From Pseudomonas sp. BSw22131 (GTDB lineage Bacteria > Pseudomonadota > Gammaproteobacteria > Pseudomonadales > Pseudomonadaceae): DNA of 64,000 nt. The notes beneath the pieces were generated by a model, which saw only the letters and a list, made by a program, of their open reading frames with translations, did not search any database and was not told the origin of the DNA. Location of the stretch: contig NZ_CP113949.1 in the NCBI RefSeq assembly GCF_026810445.1, positions 2,976,001 through 3,040,000 on the forward strand. Direction: 5' to 3'. Shown in pieces: positions 33,003 through 43,014 of this stretch; the stretch's first letter is position 1; the number at the start of each line of letters is the position of its first letter. The position numbers were made by a program, and so were the translations under genes.

Positions 33003-34375
33003 CTATTTTTCCTTGCCTTCTGCGGCCTCAAGTTCCGAAATCCGCTTGTTGACCTCGTAGTAATAGGCGAAGCAGATGCCCAATGAGAACTTGCCCGCCT
33101 GCGCACAATACTCAGGCGCAATGTTGCCATCCTTTTCTGCCATCGACTTGACCACTGCTGCGGTCAACAAGGATTTCACGCGGTCGTTGAACACATCATT
33201 GTGGTCCTTGATAAAGCTCTTGGGCACAGAGATGAAGCCTACAGGGTCGTTCGCAAAGCACGGCAATCTGTCGGTCGTTGCCTTGGCCAGGTCATCGGAA
33301 CAATAGGATTCGAATCCCCAGTCGCCTATTTTGCCAGGCGCCGCTGGCTTGAGCGCTGAAGAGGTCCCTACCGGGTTCGGGTCATGGCTGGCGATCGCTC
33401 TGTATTTGGCTGACGAATCTTCGGCAATGTCGTCACTCATGTAGCCGGTACGAAACGCGTCATAGTTGCCAATTGTGTTGTGATCCAGACTCTTCTCGGC
33501 GATGTGGTATCGATGGCCGTAGTAGTTTCGATCCAGCACGGTTTGGTCCCAGGTCAGATCGACGCCGAGAAATTGCCCCACCGGAAATGCCAGGTTGGTC
33601 GGCATATCTGCGCGAGAGCTGACCACATAGACCAGCGACGGCACAGGTTTTTTCAGGGCGCCAACTTTCATGCTGTTCTCTTTGAGCAGCAGGTCCAGTT
33701 CGGCCTCGACTGCCGGATTCAACAGCACCACCCCGTCGCCGAAGGGTTTGACCGACACCCCCGCTGCTGGTCGAGCATTTTTTGTATGAGCGTGTCGTTC
33801 AACGCAGCCAGCAAAATAGCGCTGCCAAAACTGTGGCCTACAGTCAGCATGAAATTGCCCTTTTTGGCAGCCGCAATGCTTTCCAGCCTGATCAAAAACT
33901 CGGTCACTCCACCGCGACCTATTTCTTCGGCCGTCGCTTTGCGGTCCCAAAACGTGATGTTTTCCAGACCCAAACCGTGAAAGCTCATCCCTCGCCAACC
34001 GATGTAGATCCCGATCAGCTTTCTTTCGCCAGCCACTTTTGAGATCGCCAGATGCGCCAGGTCTTCCTTGAAACTCTCGACATTGCCATCAAGGGTGGAC
34101 GCGTTATGTTTCCAGCCATGCACAAAGATCACCAGGGCGACACTGCCTGACTCGGACGCTTGGGTGATCTTGCTCAGCAACGCGTTGGTTTGAGCAGGGT
34201 CGAAGTCGTTGCCGCGCTCGGAGTATTCGACGAAGCCCAGGTCGTAGTTGTCATGGACCTCGTAGAAACCGCCACAGCCTCGCCAGTGCTCGCAGACTCC
34301 GCCTTCACCTGTTCTGAATGGCGCGTTGGCGACGCACCCGCCCAGCAGCAATAAACAAAACAGAAGCGTCTTCAT
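33003..34375 (-). pseudogene. Lipoprotein alpha/beta hydrolase, frameshifted
   Basis: The start at 34375 (MKTLLFCLLLLGGCVANAPF) has GGATCC upstream and a lipobox LLGGC, so the protein would be a lipoprotein. The first frame holds the hydrolase features FVHGWKHNA (oxyanion region) and TVGHSFGSAI (nucleophile elbow), then goes out of frame after KMLDQQRG. The C-terminal 240 residues (VSVKPFGDGVVLLNPAVEAE onward to LEAAEGKEK) are one frame over. The break is at the CCCCC run 33758-33762, where one extra base would restore QQRGVSVKPFGD. Everything else looks intact, so this may be a recent mutation or a sequencing error. Confidence 0.8.
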
Positions 34376-34652
34376 CGCGGGATCCTTTCCGACAAGAGAC
34401 GATAAGCTCAACGTTCAACGCTCGAATTCCATTTCCAACGTGCATCGGAAAACCGCGACAGGGCATGACAGTCAGGCGACTGTTGAAGGATGGGTGAGAA
34501 GTGCGGTTTCGTCCAATGGCCCCTAGCTGCTCTTTTCAGTAGCAGATTGCCAGCGACTGGTTGTGATCGGTTGCCAACCTGCGACCGGCAACATGCAGAA
34601 AACCCTCGTTTATGCGAGAATGCCGCCACTGTCCGGCACATCCCCTAATTTC
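34376..34652. other. Gap upstream of an orphan terminator
   Basis: No protein gene is supported. The segment ends in a strong plus-strand terminator with no plus-strand gene before it, which makes a small RNA possible (see findings). Confidence 0.3.
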
Positions 34653-34700
34653 AATAAGCTGCAGCTCCCCTTCGGGGTCGACGCTGCAGCTTATTTTTTG
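34653..34700 (+). terminator. Strong Rho-independent terminator without an upstream gene
   Basis: The stem AATAAGCTGCAGC/GCTGCAGCTTATT encloses a CCCCTTCGGGG hairpin and is followed by TTTTTT. It is oriented for the plus strand. Confidence 0.75.
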
Positions 34701-34803
34701 CCTGCTGGGTCCATCGAAAACGCGTGGTAGCTAACGGTCGGGTCAATTCTCTGTTGGCAGCGACTCAAGGCATCCACCCCCAAGCTATTGAAAGGTAAGG
34801 TAA

Positions 34804-36393
34804 TTGATCTCCACCGCTAACATCACCATGCAATTTGGCGCAAAACCTCTGTTCGAGAACGTCTCGGTCAAATTCGCCGGCGGCAACCGTTATGGCCTGA
34901 TCGGTGCCAACGGTTGCGGCAAGTCCACCTTTATGAAGATCCTCGGCGGCGACCTGGAGCCTTCGGGTGGGCAGGTGATGCTGGAGCCGAACGTGCGTCT
35001 GGGTAAATTGCGCCAGGACCAGTTCGCCTACGAAGACTTCACCGTGATCGATACGGTGATCATGGGTCACGAAGAGCTGTGGAAGGTCAAGGCCGAGCGC
35101 GATCGCATCTATTCGCTGCCGGAAATGACCGAAGCCGATGGCATGGCAGTCGCTGAGCTGGAAACTGAATTCGCTGAAATGGACGGCTACACCGCCGAGT
35201 CCCGCGCCGGCGAACTCCTGCTGGGCCTGGGCATCGGCATCGAGCAGCACAACGGCCCCATGAGCGAAGTGTCGCCGGGCTGGAAGCTGCGTGTATTGCT
35301 GGCTCAGGCGCTGTTCTCCGACCCTGAAGTGCTGCTGCTCGACGAACCGACCAACCACCTGGACATCAACACCATTCGCTGGCTGGAAAACATCCTGACC
35401 CAGCGTTCGAGCTTGATGATCATCATCTCTCACGACCGTCACTTCCTGAACAGCGTGTGCACCCACATGGCTGACCTGGATTACGGCGAGCTGCGTCTGT
35501 TCCCGGGCAACTACGACGAATACATGACCGTGGCGACCCAGTCCCGCGAGCAACTGCTGTCGGATAACGCCAAGAAGAAAGCCCAGATCAACGAGCTGCA
35601 ATCGTTCGTCAGCCGCTTCTCGGCGAACGCCTCGAAATCCAAGCAGGCCAGCTCCCGCGCCAAGCAGATCGACAAGATCCACCTCGCCGAGGTCAAGCCT
35701 TCCAGCCGTGTCAGCCCGTTTATCCGTTTCGAGCAGACCAAAAAGCTGCACCGCCAGGCGGTCATCGTCGAGCGCATGGCCAAAGGCTTCGACGGCAAAG
35801 AACTGTTCAAAGACTTCAGCTTCCAGGTTGAAGCAGGCGAGCGCGTAGCGATCATTGGCCCGAACGGTATTGGCAAGACCACCCTGTTGCGCACCTTGGT
35901 CAACGAGCTGTCGCCGGATGCCGGTACGGTTAAATGGACTGACGCCGCTGAGTTGGGCTACTACGCGCAGGATCACGCGTCTGATTTCGAAGACGAATCC
36001 AATCTGTTCGACTGGATGGGTCGCTGGACTCAAGGCGGCGAGCAGGTTGTTCGCGGCACCTTGGGCCGCATGCTGTTCTCCAACGATGACATCCTCAAGT
36101 CGGTCAAAGTGATTTCCGGTGGTGAGCAAGGTCGCATGTTGTTCGGCAAGCTGATCCTGCAAAAGCCGAACGTGCTGATCATGGACGAACCCACCAACCA
36201 CCTGGACATGGAATCCATCGAATCGCTGAACCTGGCGCTGGAAAACTACCCCGGCACGCTGATCTTCGTCAGCCATGACCGCGAGTTCGTCTCGTCTCTG
36301 GCGACCCGCATCATCGAGTTGAGCCCGAGCGGCGTGATCGACTTCAGCGGTACGTACGACGATTACCTGCGCAGCCAGGGCGTCGTGTTCTGA
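34804..36393 (+). CDS. ybiT: ABC-F family ATPase (YbiT-type)
   Basis: The 529-residue protein starts with TTG ([19 protein letters not shown]), preceded by AAGGTAAGG. It has two ABC domains: Walker [10 protein letters not shown] and GPNGIGKTT; degenerate signatures [16 protein letters not shown] and [15 protein letters not shown]; Walker [12 protein letters not shown] and [11 protein letters not shown]. The inter-domain linker around residues 240-320 is charged and coiled ([14 protein letters not shown]), as in ABC-F translation factors that bind the ribosomal E site. There are no membrane segments. It is a single-gene unit with its own terminator. Confidence 0.9.
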   Translation: MISTANITMQFGAKPLFENVSVKFAGGNRYGLIGANGCGKSTFMKILGGDLEPSGGQVMLEPNVRLGKLRQDQFAYEDFTVIDTVIMGHEELWKVKAERDRIYSLPEMTEADGMAVAELETEFAEMDGYTAESRAGELLLGLGIGIEQHNGPMSEVSPGWKLRVLLAQALFSDPEVLLLDEPTNHLDINTIRWLENILTQRSSLMIIISHDRHFLNSVCTHMADLDYGELRLFPGNYDEYMTVATQSREQLLSDNAKKKAQINELQSFVSRFSANASKSKQASSRAKQIDKIHLAEVKPSSRVSPFIRFEQTKKLHRQAVIVERMAKGFDGKELFKDFSFQVEAGERVAIIGPNGIGKTTLLRTLVNELSPDAGTVKWTDAAELGYYAQDHASDFEDESNLFDWMGRWTQGGEQVVRGTLGRMLFSNDDILKSVKVISGGEQGRMLFGKLILQKPNVLIMDEPTNHLDMESIESLNLALENYPGTLIFVSHDREFVSSLATRIIELSPSGVIDFSGTYDDYLRSQGVVF

Positions 36394-36411
36394 TCCATCG
36401 CAAGATCCAGG

Positions 36412-36440
36412 AGCCCTGCCTAACCAGCAGGGCTTTTTTA
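36412..36440 (+). terminator. Rho-independent terminator after ybiT
   Basis: AGCCCTGC/GCAGGGCT stem with a CTAACCA loop and a TTTTTT tail, 18 bases after the stop codon. Confidence 0.85.
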
Positions 36441-36485
36441 TGGGCGAAAGCTTTCGTGCCGATCTTTCGACCTGACCCAGTCCTG

Positions 36486-36524
36486 TTGGGTTGGGTTGGG
36501 TTGGGTTGGGTTGGGTTGGGTTGG
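36486..36524 (+). repeat. (TTGGG)n microsatellite
   Basis: Seven complete TTGGG units plus TTGG in tandem, 39 bases. It lies between the ybiT terminator and the MFS start, 97 bases before the latter. The G-tracts are on the plus strand. Confidence 0.95.
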
Positions 36525-36620
36525 CAACGTTAGTCAGGGCATTATCGTTAGTCAGCTTTCATTTATTTATCCCGCAAGCGATGATGGCGCCACTCCCACC
36601 GCCTGCCAGCGAAGAGCCCA

Positions 36621-37835
36621 ATGTCCGCCGCCCTGCCCCCTCAGACACCTGCGTCAAACGCCAGCTCCATGGCGATCACGCTGCAAATCGTTTCCATCGT
36701 TTTCTATACCTTCGTCGCCTTCCTGTGCATCGGTCTGCCGATTGCAGTGATCCCCGGTTACGTCCATGACCACTTGGGATTCAGTGCCGTAGTGGCCGGC
36801 ATCACCATTGGTGCGCAGTATCTGGCGACGCTGCTGAGCCGTCCCGTCGCGGGCAGGATCTGCGACACCATCGGCACCAAGCGCGCCATCGTTTACGGCC
36901 TCAGCGGGATTGCCCTGAGCGGCGCCATGACAGTCGCGGCTATCTTGTTTGAGGGCACGCCGCAGGTCAGCCTGACGGTGCTGATCATTTCCCGCATGGT
37001 GCTCGGCGCTTCACAGGGCCTGATCGGGGTCGGCACTATCAGCTGGTGCATCGGTCAGGTGGGCTCGGAGCACACGGCACGGTCGATCTCATGGAACGGC
37101 ATCGCTTCATACGGCGCCATCGCTATCGGCGCGCCGCTGGGCGTGGTGATGGTCGGTGAGCTGGGCTTCATTACCCTGGGTTTCGCGCTGACGATCATGG
37201 CGTGTGCTGCGCTGGCGCTGATTCGCAATAAGCCCTCGGTGCCGGTGGTACGCGGCGAGCGGATGCCATTCTGGTCAGTCTTCGGTCGAGTGGCGCCGTT
37301 TGGCCTGAGCCTTACCCTGGCGTCCATCGGCTACGGCACACTCACGACGTTCATCACGATGTTCTACACCAGCCGTGGCTGGGAAGGCGCCGCCTGGTGC
37401 CTGACGGTGTTCGGCATCTGCTTTATCGTTGCCCGGCTATTGTTCATCAACGCGATCAACCGCTTCGGCGGGTTTCGCTCGGCAATTACCTGCATGGCGG
37501 TCGAGACCATTGGCTTGATGTTGCTGTGGCTGTCACCCAGCACAGAATTCGCCCTGCTCGGCGCAGCATTCACCGGTTTTGGCTTGTCGCTGGTGTACCC
37601 GGCCATCGGCGTCGAGGCGATCAAGCAAGTGCCCAACAGCAGCCGTGGCGCGGGCTTGAGTGCGTACGCCGTGTTTTTCGATCTGGCGCTGGCGATTGCA
37701 GGGCCATTGATGGGTGCCATCGCGTTGGGCATGGGCTACGGATGGATATTTTTCTTCGCGGCGCTGTTGTCAGTGGCCGCGTTCGGACTGACGATTCTGC
37801 TGTCGCGCCGTACGGGGATCGATACGCGGATATAG
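36621..37835 (+). CDS. MFS transporter (YhhS/YfcJ type)
   Basis: The 404-residue protein has twelve predicted helices. The MFS loop 2-3 motif is recognisable as SRPVAGRICDTIGTKRAI, and SRMVLGASQGLIGVG follows in helix 4. The sequence matches the YhhS-type group, related to arabinose efflux permeases. The start is ATG 36621 (MSAALPPQTPASNASSMAIT); an internal ATG at 36669 is possible. The GGGTT repeat upstream may affect its promoter. Confidence 0.8.
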   Translation: MSAALPPQTPASNASSMAITLQIVSIVFYTFVAFLCIGLPIAVIPGYVHDHLGFSAVVAGITIGAQYLATLLSRPVAGRICDTIGTKRAIVYGLSGIALSGAMTVAAILFEGTPQVSLTVLIISRMVLGASQGLIGVGTISWCIGQVGSEHTARSISWNGIASYGAIAIGAPLGVVMVGELGFITLGFALTIMACAALALIRNKPSVPVVRGERMPFWSVFGRVAPFGLSLTLASIGYGTLTTFITMFYTSRGWEGAAWCLTVFGICFIVARLLFINAINRFGGFRSAITCMAVETIGLMLLWLSPSTEFALLGAAFTGFGLSLVYPAIGVEAIKQVPNSSRGAGLSAYAVFFDLALAIAGPLMGAIALGMGYGWIFFFAALLSVAAFGLTILLSRRTGIDTRI

Positions 37836-37922
37836 GTCGCTTGGGCCGGCCGGCTAACGTGCTGAACTGCCGAGAGGGCTGCCGGTCCCAGTTGTACCCC
37901 CTTCCCAGACAGGAGCGCCCGT

Positions 37923-38723
37923 GTGACCCCCGACCCGGCTGGCAGCAGCACCGACCTTTCCACTGTCGACCATGCACCCGACGTGCACCGCCTGCGCGTA
38001 CTGACCGTCAACACCCATAAAGGCTTCACCGCACTGAATCGTCGCTTCATCCTGCCGGAACTGCGCGAGGCCGTGCGCAGTACCAGCGCCGACCTGGTGT
38101 TTCTGCAGGAAGTGCTGGGCGGCCACGAACGCCACGCGACCCGCTATGAAGACTGGCCGAGCATGTCGCAGTACGAGTTTCTGGCCGACAGCATGTGGAG
38201 CGACTTCGCCTACGGCCGCAACGCGGTGTATCCCGACGGTCATCACGGCAACGCGCTGCTGTCCAAATACCCGATCATTCGCCATCGCAATCTGGACGTG
38301 TCGATCACCGGTCCCGAGCGTCGCGGGCTCCTGCACTGCGTCTTGCAGGTGCCGGGGCACGATGAAGTGCACGCCATCTGCGTGCATTTGAGCTTGCTGG
38401 AGAGCCATCGCCAACTGCAGCTGGATTTGCTGTGTCAGCTGCTCGAATCGCTGCCGGACGATGCACCGGTGATCATCGCCGGTGATTTCAACGACTGGCA
38501 GTTGCAGGGCAACAAGCGTCTGGGCCGCTGCGACTATCTGCATGAGGTGTTCGAGCGCAGTCACGGGCATCTTGCAAAGACCTACCCCGCGCGTTTTCCG
38601 ATGTTAAGGCTGGACCGCATTTACCTGCGCAATGCCACCAGCCACTCACCTCGTATCCTCGGTAACCGCCCATGGACGCACCTCTCTGATCACCTGCCGC
38701 TGGCGGTCGAAGTGCACCTGTAG
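37923..38723 (+). CDS. Endonuclease/exonuclease/phosphatase-family protein (YbhP-like)
   Basis: The 266-residue protein has a GTG start at 37923 with AGGAG at good spacing. The EEP fold motifs are present: VLTVNTHKGF (Asn ligand), LVFLQEV (Glu ligand), HGNALLSKYP, VHLSLLE, AGDFNDW (Asp/Asn) and SDHLPLAVEV (Asp-His). There is no signal peptide. YbhP relatives sit beside cardiolipin synthase ClsB in enterobacteria; no cls gene is seen here. It could act on nucleic acid or on a phosphodiester lipid. Confidence 0.8.
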   Translation: MTPDPAGSSTDLSTVDHAPDVHRLRVLTVNTHKGFTALNRRFILPELREAVRSTSADLVFLQEVLGGHERHATRYEDWPSMSQYEFLADSMWSDFAYGRNAVYPDGHHGNALLSKYPIIRHRNLDVSITGPERRGLLHCVLQVPGHDEVHAICVHLSLLESHRQLQLDLLCQLLESLPDDAPVIIAGDFNDWQLQGNKRLGRCDYLHEVFERSHGHLAKTYPARFPMLRLDRIYLRNATSHSPRILGNRPWTHLSDHLPLAVEVHL

Positions 38724-38896
38724 GTCATGCGCGGGTGCGAGACAGACCACCCGTCGCTCACCACGTTGACGGGCTGCAGGTTGCATCCTTCACTTAATGA
38801 TTAACGTACTGAAATGACTCAGTACCGCAGGACGGCCATCGGGCAAGTTTTGGATGTTCTTCGCTCCCTCTGACCTCAGGCTCAGGGAGAGCGGAC

Positions 38897-41572
38897 ATGG
38901 ATATCGTCACCCGAAACAACGGCAGTTGCAGCGCCTGCTGGGTACTGGCTTGCCTGTGCATGACTGCCCCCTCCACCTCCCAAAGTGCCTGCAACCTGGT
39001 GTCGTCCCTTGGCGGCGACACCCAAATCTGCGACAGCGGCAGCAGCGGCCCGCTGACAAATCCCAGTGGCAACAACGTGCTGATTTTCCCGGCCGGCGGC
39101 ACCGGGTCCATTGTCGGCAGCGTGACGTTCGGGCCCGGCAACGACCGTATCGAGATGAGCTCAGGCAGCATCGTCGGCGACTTCAATCAGGGCGCAGGCA
39201 CTGATCAATTCCGCATCACCCAAGGCACGATCACTGGCGACGTCAATCAGAGCTTCGACCCCGACAGCTTCTTCATGAGCGGCGGTACATTACGCTCGCT
39301 GACCCAGGGCGATGGCTTCGACACGTTCCTGATGACGGGCGGCACCATCACCAACGCTTTTGAAGACGGCGATTCAGCGCGTATGACCGGCGGCACTATC
39401 GGCCGGGTGGACATGAAGCTCGATAACAACCTGTTCGACATGTCCGGGGGCACCATCGTCAATAACCTGGTCACAGGTTTTGGCAAGGACACCATCATCA
39501 TGTCCGGCGGTTTGATCGGCGGGGCGATCAGCGTCAGCGGGGGAAATGACAGCATCACCTTCAGCGGCGGCGAAGTGCGCGGCGGCGTACGAGCCAGCTT
39601 CGGCGACGACGTGTTTATCTGGCGCGAGGGTGGATTCATGCGCGGCGGGGTAATGATGGCCGACGGCGCTGATCGCGCATCGCTGTTCAACCTGACCGAA
39701 GCCAATCTGGCGTCCAATCCTCTCCTGGACGGCGGCGCCGGGATTGACGTTTTAAGCTTTGATGCCGTGAGTACCTCGGTCCCCGGCCGCTACATCAATT
39801 GGGAAAGCGTCAATCTCAACAACGGCTCGCAACTGGACCTGGCCGGTCATTTCGTGCTCGGCGACAGCGTGACCGGCACTGGTGTGTTCAACGTCGATGC
39901 CAGCAGCATCGTGCGCTCGACTGCAGGCTCATTCAGCCCGTTCACCGGCAGCCAGTTGGCGACACTCAACAACGCCGGCACGCTGGACATGACCACAGGC
40001 AGTACCAGCGCAACTGACACCCTGACGGTTCGCGGCAACTACGTGGGCAACAACGGACGGCTTTTGCTGCAATCGGTCCTGGCGGGTGATGACTCACCCA
40101 GCGACAAGCTGGTGGTGGCAGGCGGTGCGCTGAGCGGCACGACGCAGATCGAGGTCACCCACCTTGGTGGGCAAGGCGCCTTCACCGCCCAGAACGGCAT
40201 TCAGGTGGTTCAGGCCAGTGACGGTGCCATCAGCGATAACGGCGCCTTTTCACTCAACGGCTCGTTGTCGGCTGGCGCTTACCAGTACTACCTGTTCAAA
40301 GGCGGCGTACAAGCGGGGACCGAGAACAACTGGTATTTGCGCTCGGCGGTGCTGTCATTGCCGCTGCCTCCCGCCGCAGCGCCGGTTGTTCCGGTCGTCC
40401 CCGTTGCCCCGCCCGCTGTTACGCCTGCTCCGCCACCGGTTACGCCGCCCGAGGTTCCAGTGCCCCCGGTAGCGCCACCCGTCACACCGACACCCCCATC
40501 TGTCACGCCGCAGCAACCGAGCGCGCCCTCACCGGTTACGCCAGCGGCGGTCGCACCGGTCGCGGCCATTGGCACACCAGCCCTGCCCGCTCCTGTCCAA
40601 GGCAGTGCGCCGATACCTTTGTATCGCCAAGAGGTGCCTGATTACTCAGTTTTACCGCCCGCCGTCGCCGTGCTGCTCAACACAACGCTGGGCACCTTTC
40701 ATGATCGTCAAGGCGACCAGAGCCTGCTTGACGAGCACGGTGCGGTGCCTGCGGGATGGGGAAGAATACTGAGCAACGACTTCAAACAAGGCTGGTCCGG
40801 CACGGTTAACCCAAAACTGGACGCCTCGATCAAGGGCTACCAGATTGGCCACGACTTGTACGCTGCGCAAACATCCGGCGGCAGCAATCAGCGGCTGGGA
40901 CTGTTTGTCGCGCACAGCCGAATGGACGGGCACGTTCAGGGCTTCGCCGACGGTTTCGAGCAGAGCAAAACCGGCAATATCAAACTTGAGGGCGACTCGG
41001 CGGGCGCTTACTGGACCTTTGTCGGCCCGTCAGCTGGCTACCTGGACGCCGTGGTCATGGGCACCCGACTCGACGGATACAGTCGCTCCAATCGGGGCCT
41101 TCGCATCGATACCAAGGGCCACGCGCTGAGCCTGTCGCTGGAAGCCGGTTACCCGATCACGCTGTCACCTCATTGGGTGATCGAGCCGCAAGTGCAGTTC
41201 ATTCACCAACGCATTGATCTGGAGGAGCAAAACGACGGGATCGCTGACGTGTCCTTTGATTCGGATGCCTACAACACCGGCAGAGTCGGCGCGAGGTTCA
41301 AAGGCAGTTACGTGGTGCGGGGCGTGCCGGTCGAGCCGTATGTCCGGACCAACCTGTGGCGTACGTTGGGCGGCAAAGACACGGTCACTTTTGACCACGT
41401 CACGCGCATTGAAAGCGATCATCAGTCGACTACCGCAGACCTGGGCGTAGGCTTTATCGCGACGTTGGGCGCCGGCGTCAGCGTATACGCCGGCGCCGAT
41501 TACCACACCGATGTGGACGACAACGACCTGAACGGCGTGATTGCCAATATTGGAGTGCGGGTGAGTTGGTAG
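38897..41572 (+). CDS. Type V autotransporter with imperfect MSGGTI repeats
   Basis: The 891-residue protein begins with a Cys-rich export signal (CSACWVLACLCMTAPS). A passenger with nine or ten imperfect repeats of about 20 residues (consensus G.G.D.F.MSGGTI.G) spans about residues 77-260. A less regular beta-helical part follows to about 490, then a Pro/Val/Ala-rich linker near 490-570. The C-terminal 270 residues form an autotransporter beta-barrel (GWGRILSNDFKQGWSGTVNP, VIEPQVQFIH, final IANIGVRVSW with terminal Trp). The GGAGAGCGGAC ribosome site fixes the start. It is a single-gene unit, likely a surface adhesin-type protein. There is no protease triad. Confidence 0.85.
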   Translation: MDIVTRNNGSCSACWVLACLCMTAPSTSQSACNLVSSLGGDTQICDSGSSGPLTNPSGNNVLIFPAGGTGSIVGSVTFGPGNDRIEMSSGSIVGDFNQGAGTDQFRITQGTITGDVNQSFDPDSFFMSGGTLRSLTQGDGFDTFLMTGGTITNAFEDGDSARMTGGTIGRVDMKLDNNLFDMSGGTIVNNLVTGFGKDTIIMSGGLIGGAISVSGGNDSITFSGGEVRGGVRASFGDDVFIWREGGFMRGGVMMADGADRASLFNLTEANLASNPLLDGGAGIDVLSFDAVSTSVPGRYINWESVNLNNGSQLDLAGHFVLGDSVTGTGVFNVDASSIVRSTAGSFSPFTGSQLATLNNAGTLDMTTGSTSATDTLTVRGNYVGNNGRLLLQSVLAGDDSPSDKLVVAGGALSGTTQIEVTHLGGQGAFTAQNGIQVVQASDGAISDNGAFSLNGSLSAGAYQYYLFKGGVQAGTENNWYLRSAVLSLPLPPAAAPVVPVVPVAPPAVTPAPPPVTPPEVPVPPVAPPVTPTPPSVTPQQPSAPSPVTPAAVAPVAAIGTPALPAPVQGSAPIPLYRQEVPDYSVLPPAVAVLLNTTLGTFHDRQGDQSLLDEHGAVPAGWGRILSNDFKQGWSGTVNPKLDASIKGYQIGHDLYAAQTSGGSNQRLGLFVAHSRMDGHVQGFADGFEQSKTGNIKLEGDSAGAYWTFVGPSAGYLDAVVMGTRLDGYSRSNRGLRIDTKGHALSLSLEAGYPITLSPHWVIEPQVQFIHQRIDLEEQNDGIADVSFDSDAYNTGRVGARFKGSYVVRGVPVEPYVRTNLWRTLGGKDTVTFDHVTRIESDHQSTTADLGVGFIATLGAGVSVYAGADYHTDVDDNDLNGVIANIGVRVSW

Positions 41573-41633
41573 GAGGCACAGCCGGGGCTGATTGCATGAG
41601 TATCATTATTCAGACCAGACACTGCCCATAAAA

Positions 41634-41672
41634 AAGCCAGGCGCTCATACCGCGCGCCTGGCCCTTTCATTC
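41634..41672 (-). terminator. Rho-independent terminator of the OprD-family gene
   Basis: Read on the minus strand: stem GCCAGGCGCG/CGCGCCTGGC-type with a TATGAG loop, then CTTTTTT. It is also downstream of the autotransporter gene and may act in both directions. Confidence 0.75.
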
Positions 41673-41682
41673 AAATACCGGA

Positions 41683-43014
41683 TCAGAAAATATTGATCGG
41701 GTAGTCCGCAATCAAACGTAACTCGTTGTTATCTCCTTCAGCTTGATCACTGTTGCCCCGATGCCACGCCTGGCGCATGCGCAACGACAAATCTTTCAGC
41801 GAACCCGACTGCACGACGTACTTGGCCTCAACGTTGGTTTCGTGGTGCTTGCCGTCTTCCCCGTAACCGTAGGCACCGTACGTGCTATTAGACGGCAGAT
41901 GGCTGCCGTCAATATCATCACCGGTGACATAACGGGCCATGAAGCTGAGCCCCGGCACGCCATAGCTGGCCATGTTCAAATCATAACGAGCCTGCCAGGA
42001 CTTTTCGCCAGGACCGTTGAAGTCGGAGAATTGAACCGAGTTGGCCAGCATGATCGAATCAGCGGTATCGCCAGGCCCATTGGTTCCGAACGCGACATAG
42101 TCAAACGGCGTATCGCCATGAACTTTCTGATACGCCAGCGTGACGGTGTGTGCAGTCAGGAATGAATAAGCCGCTGCCAGTGACCACGTGGTGTTGCTGA
42201 TATCACCCGCTTTGGCGGAACCCGCATCATTGGTGCGGTAGATATTGAAATCAAAGTTGAGTGATTGATCACCTGTGATAGGCAATGTGTAATTGGCGTT
42301 GGCGTAATACTGGTTCCAGACATCTTTGAGGTCTGAGCCATACAGGCTAAGCGACAGGTTATCGGTCAACGCATACTTGCCTCCGGCGTAATCAATACTC
42401 GACGCCGTGACGTTAGCGTAGGAGGCGAAAATGTCGTGATCGCTGTTGGTCGTGACAGGGCCATTACCGCTGGTAAAGTGCCCGGCGTCCAGTTCCAGCC
42501 CGGTGATCTCGCTGCTCAGCAGATTGAAGCCAGTGGCTGTTTGCGGGAACAGACGCGAGCCACCGGCCGCGAATACCGGCGCAGCGGGTTGCAGGTTGCC
42601 ATAACGCAATTGCGTCTTGGAAATGCGCATTTTGATCGCACCGCCTGCCGTGCCGTATTCGTCTTCCGGATCGCCGTGGCGGTCGACTGGCAGGTTGCCG
42701 GTGCCTGCTGTGCCACCCCCGCCGTCAAGCTTGAAGCCCCAGTAACCAAAGGCGTCCACGCCAAAACCAACGGTACCTTGAGTGAAGCCCGAGCTGAAAT
42801 TCCCCAGCACGCCCTGGGTCCAGTCCTTGCGATCCCCGCCACCATTTTTACCGTCGCGGTTGAAATAATAGTTTTCCAGGTGAACGGTGAGGCTGCTGTC
42901 TTCAACAAAACCCTTGGTTTCGGATTGATCACTGACAACCCCGGCGCTGGCCATCTGGCTGACACCCAGCGAAACCGCGAGCGTTACGAGGTTCCATTTC
43001 ACGAACGTCATCAT
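41683..43014 (-). CDS. OprD-family outer membrane porin
   Basis: The protein has 443 residues. The signal peptide (MMTFVKWNLVTLAVSLGVSQ, cleaved after MASA) is followed by FVEDSSLTVHLENYYFNRD, the hallmark OprD N-terminus. GFTQGTVGFGVDAFGYWGFK and the C-terminal LRLIADYPINIF are also typical. The 18-strand barrel admits specific small organic molecules such as aromatic acids or amino acids. ATG 43011 fits the GGGGATA ribosome site slightly better than 43014. No catabolic genes adjoin it, so the substrate is not indicated. Confidence 0.9.
   Translation of the reverse strand: MMTFVKWNLVTLAVSLGVSQMASAGVVSDQSETKGFVEDSSLTVHLENYYFNRDGKNGGGDRKDWTQGVLGNFSSGFTQGTVGFGVDAFGYWGFKLDGGGGTAGTGNLPVDRHGDPEDEYGTAGGAIKMRISKTQLRYGNLQPAAPVFAAGGSRLFPQTATGFNLLSSEITGLELDAGHFTSGNGPVTTNSDHDIFASYANVTASSIDYAGGKYALTDNLSLSLYGSDLKDVWNQYYANANYTLPITGDQSLNFDFNIYRTNDAGSAKAGDISNTTWSLAAAYSFLTAHTVTLAYQKVHGDTPFDYVAFGTNGPGDTADSIMLANSVQFSDFNGPGEKSWQARYDLNMASYGVPGLSFMARYVTGDDIDGSHLPSNSTYGAYGYGEDGKHHETNVEAKYVVQSGSLKDLSLRMRQAWHRGNSDQAEGDNNELRLIADYPINIF

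Noticed and set aside
34765..36276. Long open frame of about 500 codons opposite ybiT
   Set aside because: It is the complement of a clearly conserved ABC-F gene, with no family resemblance or ribosome site of its own.
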